In this document: in pieces, positions 25,268 to 33,743 of the stretch
Layout: each line of letters opens with the position of its first letter
How positions within the stretch are numbered: the first letter of the stretch is position 1
DNA from: ZYF759 sp046297455
Lineage (GTDB): Bacteria > Pseudomonadota > Alphaproteobacteria > Rhizobiales > Rhizobiaceae
Length of the DNA: 64,000 nucleotides
Assembly (NCBI GenBank): GCA_046297455.1
Contig: JBKBIT010000001.1
Coordinates: 168,563 to 232,562 of the forward strand
Direction of reading: 5' to 3'
The notes under the pieces: model-generated
Seen by the model: the letters and a program-made list of their open reading frames with translations, nothing else
What the model was told of the DNA's origin: nothing
Database searches by the model: none
Program-made: the position numbers and the translations under genes

Positions 25268-26029
25268 ATGTTCGGCGAACTCATCTTCTATATCGTGCTT
25301 GGCGTCATCCTGCTCGGCATACTGGGCTCGGCAGTCAGGATCCTGCGCGAATACGAGCGCGGCGTGGTCTTCACCCTCGGCCGTTTCACCGGATCCAAAG
25401 GGCCGGGGCTGATTTTGCTCATTCCTTTTGTGCAGCAAATGGTCCGGATCGACTTGCGAACTCTGGTGCTCGACGTGCCAAGCCAGGATGTAATTAGCCG
25501 CGATAATGTTTCCGTTCGTGTCAATGCGGTCATCTACTTCAGAGTGATCGATCCTGAGAAGGCGACTATCCAGGTCGAGGACTACATGATGGCTACCAGC
25601 CAGCTTGCCCAGACGACTCTGCGTTCGGTGCTCGGTAAGCATGAACTGGACGAGATGCTGTCGGAGCGGGACAAGCTCAACAACGACATCCAGGAGATCC
25701 TTGATGCACAGACTGACGCGTGGGGCATCAAGGTTGCCAATGTCGAGATCAAGCATGTCGACATCAATGAGAGTATGATCCGCGCAATTGCCCGCCAAGC
25801 GGAAGCCGAGCGCGAGCGTCGGGCGCGTGTCATCAATGCCGAGGGCGAGCAGCAGGCTGCTGCCAAGCTGCTCGAGGCCGCGGAAATCCTCGGGCAGCGG
25901 CCGGAAGCCATGCAGCTTCGCTATCTCTCCTCGCTGAACTTCATTGCCGGCGAGAACAACTCGACTATCGTCTTCCCCTTTCCGATGGAATTGGCGAGCA
26001 TGGTGCCGGGATCGCCGAAAGGAAAGTAG
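25268..26029 (+). CDS. Slipin (stomatin/prohibitin SPFH-domain protein)
   Basis: A 253-residue membrane-associated scaffold. An N-terminal hydrophobic segment (LIFYIVLGVILLGILGS) is followed by the SPFH domain, which starts LREYERGVVFTLGRF and contains VDLRT-like and DVISRDNVSVRVNAVIYF motifs. A helical, Glu/Ala-rich region (ARQAEAERERRARVINAE) precedes the C-terminus. Slipins organise membrane microdomains and often pair with an NfeD protein; no nfeD is present here. The preceding ribosome site is AAAGGATAAGGA. Confidence 0.92.
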   Translation: MFGELIFYIVLGVILLGILGSAVRILREYERGVVFTLGRFTGSKGPGLILLIPFVQQMVRIDLRTLVLDVPSQDVISRDNVSVRVNAVIYFRVIDPEKATIQVEDYMMATSQLAQTTLRSVLGKHELDEMLSERDKLNNDIQEILDAQTDAWGIKVANVEIKHVDINESMIRAIARQAEAERERRARVINAEGEQQAAAKLLEAAEILGQRPEAMQLRYLSSLNFIAGENNSTIVFPFPMELASMVPGSPKGK

Positions 26030-26251
26030 ATGCAGCGGGAGTCCGGTTCACCAAAACGGAGAAAGACAGGGCGGGCGAGAACGTGTTGATATGATTTGGA
26101 CTGCAGTAGACACACTGAAGCGTTCGGGCACCGAGCCACAAAAATGACGGGATACGCGAGTAGCATTTCAATGCGTGAAGCGGAGTTTGAAGCCCCCCCA
26201 AATTGAGCTTTGGTTGAACGTGCTTCAGGCGCCAAACTGTGAGGTCCGACT

Positions 26252-26539
26252 GTGAACCCGACGGAACGCGATATACCGCCAGATGTGCGCGCCGCAATAA
26301 GCGCTTTCCTCCATGAAATTCAGAACGAGGCCAGGCCTTTTGCAATCTCGGAAGCACTAGGCGCCATTCGGCGGATATTTCCGAGTCTGGAAATTTCAGA
26401 CGCCGATCTTGCCGATGCAATCAGCAGCGAGGCATCAATGGCGGGACTCGAGATCGATTTCGATGTTCCCACCTCATCGCGGGGCGTTAACCGGAAGTCG
26501 CTTGAGCGATGGGATGATGAAGGCGGAGCGACAGGATAA
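26252..26539 (+). CDS. Hypothetical protein (95 aa)
   Basis: From the GTG at 26252 the product has 95 residues, is acidic and mostly helical, with repeated motifs such as AISEALGAIRRIFPSLEISDADLADAI. No signal or membrane segment is seen. Codon use is coding-like through most of the frame. No family recognised; it may be a cargo gene of island A. Confidence 0.5.
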   Translation: MNPTERDIPPDVRAAISAFLHEIQNEARPFAISEALGAIRRIFPSLEISDADLADAISSEASMAGLEIDFDVPTSSRGVNRKSLERWDDEGGATG

Positions 26540-26975
26540 CTCTGCCTGTCGAGGCGCTGCGAATGAAGGAAGACTTCGACCCGACCAGGGGATAGAGGGT
26601 TCCGTAGCCGGCGGATGGTTGCCTGCTCTTCAGGTTATCGGCCCCCAGAAGTGCGCGATGAGGAGCGTCGAATAGATGCCGACCTCGAGCATCTAGTCCC
26701 CGCTAGTGCTGTAGCCCTCTGCACCACCGGCAGCGAGCGGCGTGCCATGACCCATATTGGTGATGCTGTATTCCTCGGTGACTTCACGGCCGCTGGCGTC
26801 ACACCAGACGCGCCGTGGATACCCGTCCAGGAGGTGTCGAGGCGAAGCGCGGCTTTATGCTGCCTCGACTTATATTCGTCGCTGCCAGGTGCCCTTGTCG
26901 TATATAGGTTGCCATAGCTCCCCTCATTAAGCCGGAGGGAGCCGAATCGTATCCTGGCAAAGGCGGACCATCCAG
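26540..26975. other. Intergenic stretch without a recognised gene
   Basis: About 435 bases between the 95-residue protein and the AI-2E-family permease. Short open frames exist on both strands but none has a family, a good ribosome site or persistent coding composition. A ribosome-like AAGGCGGA precedes the next gene at its right edge. Confidence 0.5.
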
Positions 26976-28100
26976 ATGTCACCACCTACCGCCCAAGGCG
27001 TCAGCTTCGTTACCGTGCTCGTCATCGTGACAGCGGCCTTCGTCTGGCTGATACTGCCGTTCTATGGCGCCGTACTATGGGCCGTCATTCTCGCGATCCT
27101 GTTCAACCCGCTCCAGCGCAGGCTCGTTCAGCGTATGGGCGGCCGCAGGAACTTGGCAGCGGCGATTAGCACCTTTGCTTGCATCTGCATCGTCCTCATA
27201 CCGGGATCAATGGTCCTGGCGGCCCTCACCCGGGAAGCGAACAATCTGTACATTCGCGTCAGCGATCCGGATTTTGATGCCGTCTCCATCTTCGAGCGGA
27301 TTTATGCCGGAATGCCTACTTTCCTCGTTGAGGCCTTGTCGGCTTTCAACCTCAGCGAATTCCACGAGATTCAATCGCGCCTGACAGCGTTTCTGGGAGA
27401 GGCGGCGCAGACCATCGCGACCAGCGCTTTGACCATCGGGCAGAGCACGGCTCATTTGCTCATCAGCCTGGGCGTGATGCTCTACGTGCTCTTCTTCATG
27501 TTCAGGGATGGCTCCCGACTAGCGATCGTAATTCGCAAAGCCAGTCCGCTCAGCGACTATCAGACGGAACACGTACTGCGTAAGTTCACCACCGTGGTGA
27601 AATACACCGTCCGGGGCAACATCATCATCGCTGTGATACAAGGGGTTATCGGCGGGCTGACTTTCTGGCTCCTCGGTATCGAAGCGGCATTCCTGTGGGG
27701 CGTCCTGATGGCCGTTCTCTCGCTCCTTCCCGCGGTCGGAGCCTTCTTGGTCTGGGCGCCCGCTTCGGCCTATCTGTTCCTTTCGGGGCAAGTTGTTCAA
27801 GGTATCATCCTGCTGGCAGTCGGCGTTTTGATCCTGAGCACAATCGACAATCTCCTGCGGCCGCCGCTGGTGGGGCAGGGAACGAAACTGCCTGACTACA
27901 TGGTGCTCGTGTCGACGCTGGGCGGCCTGTCACTGTTTGGCATCAACGGGTTCGTCATCGGGCCTCTGATTGCGGCCCTATTTGTAGCTTTTTGGTCGCT
28001 CTACACGGATGAGCACTCAGGCTCGGTGGACGGACAGCTCATGGTGGATTCCGGTGTCGATCAAGTTGCGAGTGCGCGCGCCTCTACGAGCAGATCGTAA
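26976..28100 (+). CDS. AI-2E-family (PerM/YdiK type) membrane transporter (copy 1)
   Basis: A 374-residue inner-membrane protein with about eight membrane segments. Family marks are the first pair of helices (VTVLVIVTAAFVWLILPF), the central periplasmic region, and the conserved C-terminal block VLILSTIDNLLRPPLVG then LGGLSLFGINGFVIGPLI. The family includes exporters of autoinducer-2 and Na+/H+ antiporters, so the substrate is not set by sequence. The ATG at 26976 has AAGGCGGA upstream. Confidence 0.9.
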   Translation: MSPPTAQGVSFVTVLVIVTAAFVWLILPFYGAVLWAVILAILFNPLQRRLVQRMGGRRNLAAAISTFACICIVLIPGSMVLAALTREANNLYIRVSDPDFDAVSIFERIYAGMPTFLVEALSAFNLSEFHEIQSRLTAFLGEAAQTIATSALTIGQSTAHLLISLGVMLYVLFFMFRDGSRLAIVIRKASPLSDYQTEHVLRKFTTVVKYTVRGNIIIAVIQGVIGGLTFWLLGIEAAFLWGVLMAVLSLLPAVGAFLVWAPASAYLFLSGQVVQGIILLAVGVLILSTIDNLLRPPLVGQGTKLPDYMVLVSTLGGLSLFGINGFVIGPLIAALFVAFWSLYTDEHSGSVDGQLMVDSGVDQVASARASTSRS

Positions 28101-28252
28101 AGATCCGGCAAACTCGGCGCGTTCGGAAATGACTGAGATTCCATCTCATTAAACTGACCCCATACGATCCCCGTAAGGGAACCGAACGCCCAAAGCAGGA
28201 GCAGCATTACCGCCGCAAAGGCACCGCGCGGATCCGATGCGCCTTCCGCCAC
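28061..28252 (-). CDS. Possible small membrane protein (63 aa)
   Basis: The frame encodes 63 residues with one clear membrane segment, AFAAVMLLLLWAFGSLTGIVW. It overlaps the 3' end of the AI-2E-family gene on the opposite strand by 40 bases. No strong ribosome site is visible. Single hydrophobic helices can arise by chance in this composition, so this is a tentative call. Confidence 0.3.
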   Translation of the reverse strand: MAEGASDPRGAFAAVMLLLLWAFGSLTGIVWGQFNEMESQSFPNAPSLPDLYDLLVEARALAT

Positions 28253-28495
28253 CGGCGAGCTGCGTTTACCTTGGTGTCAGGCCCCTCATATATATATCGC
28301 AGCGGCAGGAAGATGAGGGCGGCGAATTCCGAGCAGCCGCGCTTCGCCGGACTGCCCATCCATTTGTGCGACGCAGCAACGATCGTGCTACAGGTGCGTT
28401 ATTCCATAGCGTCGGCCATTTCGGCCTCCCCGAGGACTTCGCATGAACGGTCTATCCAGCAGGTTCGCGCGCGCGGCTGTCTTCCGGCGGCACGC

Positions 28496-29353
28496 ATGAG
28501 ACTGGCGATCCACCATAGGACGACCTATCGCTACGTGCGTCCTGTTGTGCTCCAGCCGCACCGCATGATGCTGCGCCCGCGCGGCAGCCATGACATCGCC
28601 CTACTGTCGAGTTCGCTGTTCTGCTCGCCCGTTGCAGAACTTGAGTGGACGCAGGACGTCTTCGGAAACCTTATCGCCACCGGCATTTTCTCCGAGCCGA
28701 CCGCTGAACTGGTCATCACGAGCGAATTCACGGTGGAGCAGTCGGCGGCGACGTGGCCGGTGTTCCGGATCGCGCCCCACGCGCACTCCTTCCCGTTCGC
28801 CTATTCCTCCGATGAATTGGCCGATCTGGGCGCCCTGCGCATTCCGGAGCATGGCGATCCCGAGGGACGGATGAAGGCATGGGCGCGCACCTTCGTTCGT
28901 GGTGCGCCGACCGACACGCTTTCGCTCCTGAAAGACCTCAATGCCGGCATCCTCGGCTCGGTGGCATATCGCCTGCGCGACGAGGAAGGGACGCAGACGC
29001 CGCTGGAAACGCTAGCGCTGGCGAGCGGCTCATGCCGGGACATCGCCGCGCTGTTCATCGACGCGCTCCGTCATCTCGGCTTCGGTGCCCGCGCCGTCTC
29101 GGGTTATCTGTTCGATGCGCAGCAAAGCGCCGACGATCCGGGCTCGACCCATGCCTGGGCGGAGGTCTGTCTTCCTGGCGCGGGATGGATCGCATTCGAC
29201 CCGACGCATCGGCGTCTCGGCGGAGCCAACCTCATCCCGGTAGCCGTCGCCCGCAGCAATCGCCAGATCATGCCGATCGTCGGCGGCTATGTCGGTACGG
29301 CAGCGGATTTCCTCAGCATGGATGTCGCCGTGAGGGTAACGCCAGCATCATAG
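28496..29353 (+). CDS. Transglutaminase-like protein (copy 3)
   Basis: A 285-residue protein of the same subgroup as copy 2. The N-terminal domain starts MRLAIHHRTTYRYVRPV, and the core has the Cys in ASGSCRDIAALFIDAL, the His in STHAWAEVCLPGAG and the Asp in WIAFDPTH, a complete triad. The ATG at 28496 matches the family N-terminus; upstream in-frame sequence to 28271 is not conserved-looking. It serves as the internal template showing where copy 2 should start. Probable cytoplasmic peptidase or amidase. Confidence 0.9.
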   Translation: MRLAIHHRTTYRYVRPVVLQPHRMMLRPRGSHDIALLSSSLFCSPVAELEWTQDVFGNLIATGIFSEPTAELVITSEFTVEQSAATWPVFRIAPHAHSFPFAYSSDELADLGALRIPEHGDPEGRMKAWARTFVRGAPTDTLSLLKDLNAGILGSVAYRLRDEEGTQTPLETLALASGSCRDIAALFIDALRHLGFGARAVSGYLFDAQQSADDPGSTHAWAEVCLPGAGWIAFDPTHRRLGGANLIPVAVARSNRQIMPIVGGYVGTAADFLSMDVAVRVTPAS

Positions 29354-29964
29354 CGATTGCACTGCGGCTCGTAACGGAGGCAGGCTTGTGGAACCCCGGC
29401 GTCCAAGTCTGCCAGCACCTCCGGTGCGCTCATCAGAGGTTCCAGAGCAGGCAGCCGTGACACCAGATGCTATGCTTCGGCCTGGTCAGGAAGGACCGCT
29501 AAGCGCGCATCGCTTCGTCCGTCGCGTAGGGAAAGCTCGAAAGTGTTGCGCTCGGCGTGATCACGCCGATGCCTTTGTTGAGTGCATGCTCGATCGGTCA
29601 TCATCCCGAAGCCCGAGCCGCAGATCGCCTCGAGGTCATTGTCAAGGTCGCTGGCCGCCTTCTGGCGATGGCACGCAGGGTCGTTGGCTGGCCAGAGCGT
29701 GATGGCCGGACTCACAGTCGCTCTTGCTGTCCTTATGGTCGACTCGGCACGTGAAACGAATGAACGATCGTTGAGGGTCGTGACCGAAATTCGACATGGC
29801 CGCATGAGTCGGACAGCAATATGGTAGCGCGTCGTATTGAACCCCCGCACAAGAATTCCGCGTCAAATTCAGTTGGTTGGCGCTAAAGAGTCGCTTTGAA
29901 AAGCCAGCAGCAGTGGACAAGCTAGAAATTTTCCTAAAGAAATCAAATTTGTAGACGAAATGAT
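29354..29964. other. Gene-poor 3' end of island A
   Basis: About 610 bases. Several short frames exist on both strands but none resembles a known family or has a convincing start. The right half becomes AT-richer toward the att repeat at 29965. I see no RNA gene, inverted repeats of an IS, or promoter here. Confidence 0.5.
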
Positions 29965-29978
29965 TGGTAGCGGAGGAG
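29965..29978 (+). repeat. att repeat, copy 2 (junction of islands A and B)
   Basis: TGGTAGCGGAGGAG, the same 14 bases and orientation as at 19457 and 54535. It is followed by TGCTACAC and then TCAATCCCCACAC, the reverse complement of the GTGTGGGGATTGA that precedes copy 1. It would be the middle attachment site of two tandem insertions. Confidence 0.7.
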
Positions 29979-30057
29979 TGCTACACTCAATCCCCACACC
30001 TACCGGAAATACGCTCCAGCCTCCAATTGTTCTCTCGACTTCTCGCGGCTTAGACTA

Positions 30058-30735
30058 TTATCGCACCCCTGCCAGCCCAAATGCCATCCCGACCAGCGCG
30101 CAGCCAACAAGGACCGTCACCGGGCCTAGTTTGAAGCGAAACACCGCGACCAGCGCGGCAAGCACCAGCGCGGGAGCAGCCAGATTGATCGACGACCAAA
30201 CCGGCAGATCAAGGTCGAGCCCGAGCGTCGTGATTGTCCGGATATCTTCGAAGACGACGTGCAGGCCGAACCAGACCGCAAGATTCATGATGACACCCAC
30301 GACGGCCGCGGTGATGGCCGTCAGGGCACCTGTCAGCACCTTGTTGTCGCGCAAGTGCTCGATGAAGGGAGAGCCTAGGAATATCCAGAGGAAGCAGGGC
30401 GTGAACGTCACCCAAGTCGTCAGAAGGCCACCCAGCGTTCCCGCCATCAAGGGCGATGTGTTGCCCGCATCGCGAAAGGCTCCCATGAAACCCACGAACA
30501 GCGTGACCATGATCAGCGGGCCCGGCGTGTTCTCAGCCATGCCGAGACCATCCAGCGTTTCGCCCGGCGCGAGCCAACCGTAATTCAGAACTGCCTCTTG
30601 CGCGGCATAGGCTAGGACAGCATAAGCGCCGCCGAAGGTCACCACGGCCATGACGCTGAAGAAGCCGGCGATCTGAGCAAAGACGTTGGCCGTGCTCGCC
30701 GGATTCAGGTCAGTCGGATTCGACGAAGACGCCCT
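30058..30735 (-). pseudogene. Chromate transporter ChrA, C-terminal half only
   Basis: The frame encodes about 225 residues that match the second CHR domain of chromate efflux permeases: VMAVVTFGGAYAVLAYAAQEA, then GLGMAENTPGPLIMVTLFVGF and several membrane helices. A full ChrA has two such domains (about 400 residues or more); the first is absent. The homology begins abruptly near 30735, close to the end of the DUF421 gene. The longest in-frame ATG is at 30651. I consider it a truncated remnant, although single-domain chromate transporters exist. Confidence 0.7.
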
Positions 30736-30800
30736 ACACGAGGGAAATTTCCAGCCGAGCCCGCAGCATCGTATCCGGATGCGGTCGGTGCTGTCCCGAT

Positions 30801-31289
30801 CTATTGGCCAGTAGATTTGCGCACGATGCTGAGTGAGCCATCGGTCTCAAGAACGACATTGGCAACGGCATCGATGTCGGAAACACCGTGCTCGCGCAAG
30901 GCGGCCTCGATCTCCGCTTTGGTGACGCGTTGCCGGCGCATGGCTGCTTCCAGATAGAGGCCGTCGCGCACAAGAAGTGAGGGTTCGCTCTTGATGATCC
31001 TCTGGAGTCCGCTGGAGCGGATCGACAACCAAGTGATGACATATTGCAGGCAAATCAACAGACCTAGCGCCAGGACACCATCTGCCAGGGGAACATTTCG
31101 GTCCAGAAGAACCGTGGCCAGCGTTGAACCAAGCGCCACTGTGACGACGAGGTCAAAGGCGTTCATCTTGCTCAGCGTGCGCTTGCCGGAAATGCGCAGC
31201 ATGACGATCAGCATCACATAGGCCGCGCTTCCTACCAGCAGCACCCGCAGCAGGCTTTCCCAGCTTTCAAACACCACTGGCGGGTTCAT
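30801..31289 (-). CDS. DUF421 (YetF-like) membrane protein
   Basis: A 162-residue protein with three N-terminal membrane helices (LLVGSAAYVMLIVMLRISG, then TVALGSTLATVLL and a third) and a C-terminal cytoplasmic domain starting ISGKRTLSKMNAFDLVV and SEPSLLVRDGLY. This family is widespread in soil bacteria, often in stress loci, with poorly known function. The ATG at 31289 follows a GGAGG site. It lies immediately downstream of the DUF2254 gene, which ends at 31291, so the two form an operon. Confidence 0.88.
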   Translation of the reverse strand: MNPPVVFESWESLLRVLLVGSAAYVMLIVMLRISGKRTLSKMNAFDLVVTVALGSTLATVLLDRNVPLADGVLALGLLICLQYVITWLSIRSSGLQRIIKSEPSLLVRDGLYLEAAMRRQRVTKAEIEAALREHGVSDIDAVANVVLETDGSLSIVRKSTGQ

Positions 31290-31290
31290 T

Positions 31291-32616
31291 TTAAAGGCCT
31301 CCGGGCTGTGGGCGCGGCTGCATCGCGATGGACAGCCGCGCGTCTTCGAGTGCCCTGACGATGTCCTTGCTGTCGCTCGGCGCGAAGCTGTCGCTTGACT
31401 CCATTTCGGCGAGCCGGTCGAGTTGCGCGCCCAATGCATTGCGCTGACGTGTATTGCGTGTCGCGGGCGCCAAACTGGCAAGCGTCTGGGCAAGATGGAT
31501 AAGTATGGAGGGATGCGAGGACCCGGCCTGGCGAATAGGATGAAAGGCGGCGTCGAGGATGCCGGTCATATTGCTGCGATCGGCCCTCACACGGACCTGG
31601 CCGTTGGCATCTCGAAGCACACGGGGCTGCAGCCCATGAGTGAAAATCTCTTCCAAGGCCGCGCCCAGCCTATCAATAACGGCCTTGGCGGTGAACGGGT
31701 CGTTCGTACCGGGCGACAGGGCGCGGGTCGCGATCTCGACCATTTGACGGATTCCATGTTCGGGATCCTGGGCAGGGGTGCGTTCCGGGCCCACGGTAAA
31801 GACGCCGCGAATAGCAGCCACGAGTTCATCCTCGGGCTCTCGCGCCGGGTAAATCAGTACATGGTGGCCCTCGCACAAGAGATAGTGGCCAGCGCGCACC
31901 TTTACCTCGAGAAAGAGGTTCTCCCTGGCCGCCAATTCGACGAGCCGGTCATACTGGACGACCTGCAGGTAGCCGACCTTTCCGATGCCCAGTGGCCATG
32001 GGTCTCCTTGGACTGAACTTTTCGCGGAGTCCTCGTCCTCGCTCGGCGCGTCGGGAAGAATCTCCTTCAACCTGTGACGGAATTCCTTGGAAACCGCTTC
32101 CACGACATTGTCGGCGATGATCGAGCGGGCGATCTTGTGGATGTAGAACAACAGCGCCAGCAGGCACAGGACAGTGAGCACGCTGCCGGCGGTCACCGCC
32201 AGATGCGGGGACCCGTCGGTCCCCAAGCCGTCATCCAGGCTGCGCAGGACAAGTATGAGGTAGAGAATCGTGCCGATGAAGAGACCCAAGACCGACTGTA
32301 TCTGCCGGTCGCCCATGAAAATCGATATCAGCCGTGGCCCCAGCTGATTGGCCGACAAGGTCAGGATGACGAAGGTGACCGAGACCACCAGTGACGTCAT
32401 GGTCATCATGCCGGACAACAGGCTCGAAAGCAGGTCCCGGGCGGTGCCGGGCTCGCCGCTGTTCAACCACCAATTCTCGCCGGCGTCCTGCGGGGTCCAG
32501 TCAGGCCCGTATTCGAGGAGCACAAAGGCCAGCATCGTGGCGCCAATGAGAAATAACCCGGGCACGGGCCAGAGTTGCGCTCGCAGCAGCATCACGAAAT
32601 TTCGGATGCGATCCAT
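31291..32616 (-). CDS. DUF2254 membrane protein
   Basis: A 441-residue predicted inner-membrane protein. Four helices lie in the first 170 residues (for example LFLIGATMLAFVLLEYG and SLVVSVTFVILTLSANQLGPR, the family hallmark). The C-terminal 250 residues are soluble and include RALSPGTNDPFTAKAVIDRL, which is also conserved in the family. The function is not known; members are often co-localised with stress or envelope genes. It overlaps the transcript of the DUF421 gene. Confidence 0.9.
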   Translation of the reverse strand: MDRIRNFVMLLRAQLWPVPGLFLIGATMLAFVLLEYGPDWTPQDAGENWWLNSGEPGTARDLLSSLLSGMMTMTSLVVSVTFVILTLSANQLGPRLISIFMGDRQIQSVLGLFIGTILYLILVLRSLDDGLGTDGSPHLAVTAGSVLTVLCLLALLFYIHKIARSIIADNVVEAVSKEFRHRLKEILPDAPSEDEDSAKSSVQGDPWPLGIGKVGYLQVVQYDRLVELAARENLFLEVKVRAGHYLLCEGHHVLIYPAREPEDELVAAIRGVFTVGPERTPAQDPEHGIRQMVEIATRALSPGTNDPFTAKAVIDRLGAALEEIFTHGLQPRVLRDANGQVRVRADRSNMTGILDAAFHPIRQAGSSHPSILIHLAQTLASLAPATRNTRQRNALGAQLDRLAEMESSDSFAPSDSKDIVRALEDARLSIAMQPRPQPGGL

Positions 32617-32687
32617 GCCATCTACTCCGCTGCGGCCGGATCTTCAAGCCTAGCCTCGCCATGACGAATTCTCGGGTTGTCTCCGAG

Positions 32688-33005
32688 CTATCTGAGGGCG
32701 GTCTCAAGATTCTCGCAACGCACCCACCACGCCTCGGCAACCGCGGCTTCACGCAACTGACCTATGAAGCCTCCGTCCGTCTCGGTGAAATCCAAGAAAC
32801 AGAGGCGCTCTCCGTCCTGCTCAAGAACACTCACCGCCAGTCCACGGCATCCGTCGGGCATGATGTCGCCGCCACTGCCCAGAACCTGTTCAAGCTCGCT
32901 CTGCTCCTGGCATACGGCAACAGGCTCTTGGGCGGCCGCAGTGCCCTGGGAAACGGCAAGAACGACTGCGGCGAGCCATACGCATCTTTGCATGAAAACC
33001 TCCAT
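32688..33005 (-). CDS. Small secreted hypothetical protein
   Basis: A 105-residue protein (101 from the second ATG at 32993). The N-terminus is a standard Sec signal, RCVWLAAVVLAVSQGTAAAQ, with a cleavage site after AAA. The mature part is acidic, contains four cysteines, and has no family I recognise. It lies upstream of the DUF2254 gene on the same strand with a 71-bp gap, so it may share its operon. Confidence 0.65.
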   Translation of the reverse strand: MEVFMQRCVWLAAVVLAVSQGTAAAQEPVAVCQEQSELEQVLGSGGDIMPDGCRGLAVSVLEQDGERLCFLDFTETDGGFIGQLREAAVAEAWWVRCENLETALR

Positions 33006-33176
33006 CTGACCTCAGGCACTAAACGCCAGGTGGCGGAAATGGTTCACCGCCGAGCCAAGGCGGAGCAAACCCAGCCTCAGGTGAGCCGATTCATAGATGG
33101 AGCGCGCGCAAGCCGAGCCAACCAGTTTTCGAACTGCTTAGTAGCCGTGGCGTTCTCGCCCTGAGCCTAGCCGTAT

Positions 33177-33515
33177 ATGCCGGCTGTCCTTTTAGTCTTC
33201 TGGGTCACCGCATCCGGTAATCGCCAAGCTCTGGAATTGCGCATCACCGAACTCGAGAGCGATCGCAATTAGCTCGCTTCAGATTTTGCCGCGCATGAAA
33301 GCGCCACCAAGGACCCATAGCGAACTTCTGGAAGCAATCGATACGGCCCAGACGGAGTTTGACGATCTGAATGGGCGCCGCGTTCAGGCTGACGGCGACG
33401 CTGCGGCCCGGCAGGCCGAGCTTGAGCAACTGCGGGATTCGATCTCGACCGGACAACCGAGCTGATCGAAGCCGAGGCCAAGCTGGAAGCCGCCACCCAG
33501 GATATGGAGCTGCTT
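33177..33515 (+). pseudogene. Decayed coiled-coil (possibly lipoprotein-like) gene
   Basis: Consecutive pieces in changing frames look like one former protein. From the ATG at 33177: a hydrophobic start, then ASGNRQALELRITELESDRN and a stop at 33270-33272, followed in frame by LASDFAAHESATKDP. Another frame then gives SELLEAIDTAQTEFDDLNGRR and AARQAELEQLRDSIS, and a third gives ELIEAEAKLEAATQDMELL. Heptad-like patterns continue across the breaks. A 56-residue open frame from 33295 remains, but I think it is a relic. Confidence 0.45.
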
Positions 33516-33541
33516 GGAACAAGACGACGGTTAAGCCGGTT
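33516..33541 (+). promoter_or_regulatory. EcfG-type promoter before a small membrane gene
   Basis: GGAAC at 33516-33520, 17 bases, GGTT at 33538-33541. It fits the alphaproteobacterial general-stress sigma factor consensus (GGAAC-N16/17-CGTT; GGAAC-N18/19-TT in S. meliloti). The ATG of the small gene lies 22 bases downstream. Confidence 0.55.
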
Positions 33542-33562
33542 GAGCTTGAGGAGGAAAAGCTC

Positions 33563-33661
33563 ATGCTGCAGGCACTGTCCATCCTCACTTTTGCGGTCCC
33601 CATCGGTTTCGTCTTGACGGTTGGGATAGTCTACGTGCTCGCACGGACAACCGAACCATGA
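33563..33661 (+). CDS. Small membrane protein (32 aa)
   Basis: A 32-residue product with one membrane helix, ILTFAVPIGFVLTVGIVYVLA, and a polar C-terminus (RTTEP). A strong GAGGAGG ribosome site lies at 33549-33555, and an EcfG-like promoter ends 22 bases upstream of the ATG. Together these features make a real stress-induced microprotein more likely than a chance frame. Function unknown. Confidence 0.55.
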   Translation: MLQALSILTFAVPIGFVLTVGIVYVLARTTEP

Positions 33662-33743
33662 GCCAAAGGCCGTTTTCTCGACGAGGCCACATTGTCTGGG
33701 CAAAAGAGTATCATTCCGTGCAATTCCCACGTTTCGAGGCCCA

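Larger units (their letters stand above)
19457..29978. mobile_element. Genomic island A (10.5 kb) between att copies 1 and 2
   Basis: Bounded by two direct 14-bp att repeats. The left end has a decayed recombinase. Cargo: three transglutaminase-like genes, an HWE kinase, a Crp/Fnr regulator, a desaturase, a slipin and an AI-2E-family permease. No intact integrase remains, so it is probably immobile on its own. The boundaries are inferred from the repeats. Confidence 0.55.

Noticed and set aside
29470..29850. Minus-strand frame of 126 residues in the 3' end of island A
   Set aside because: No recognisable family, no ribosome site, and composition typical of antisense or non-coding DNA.
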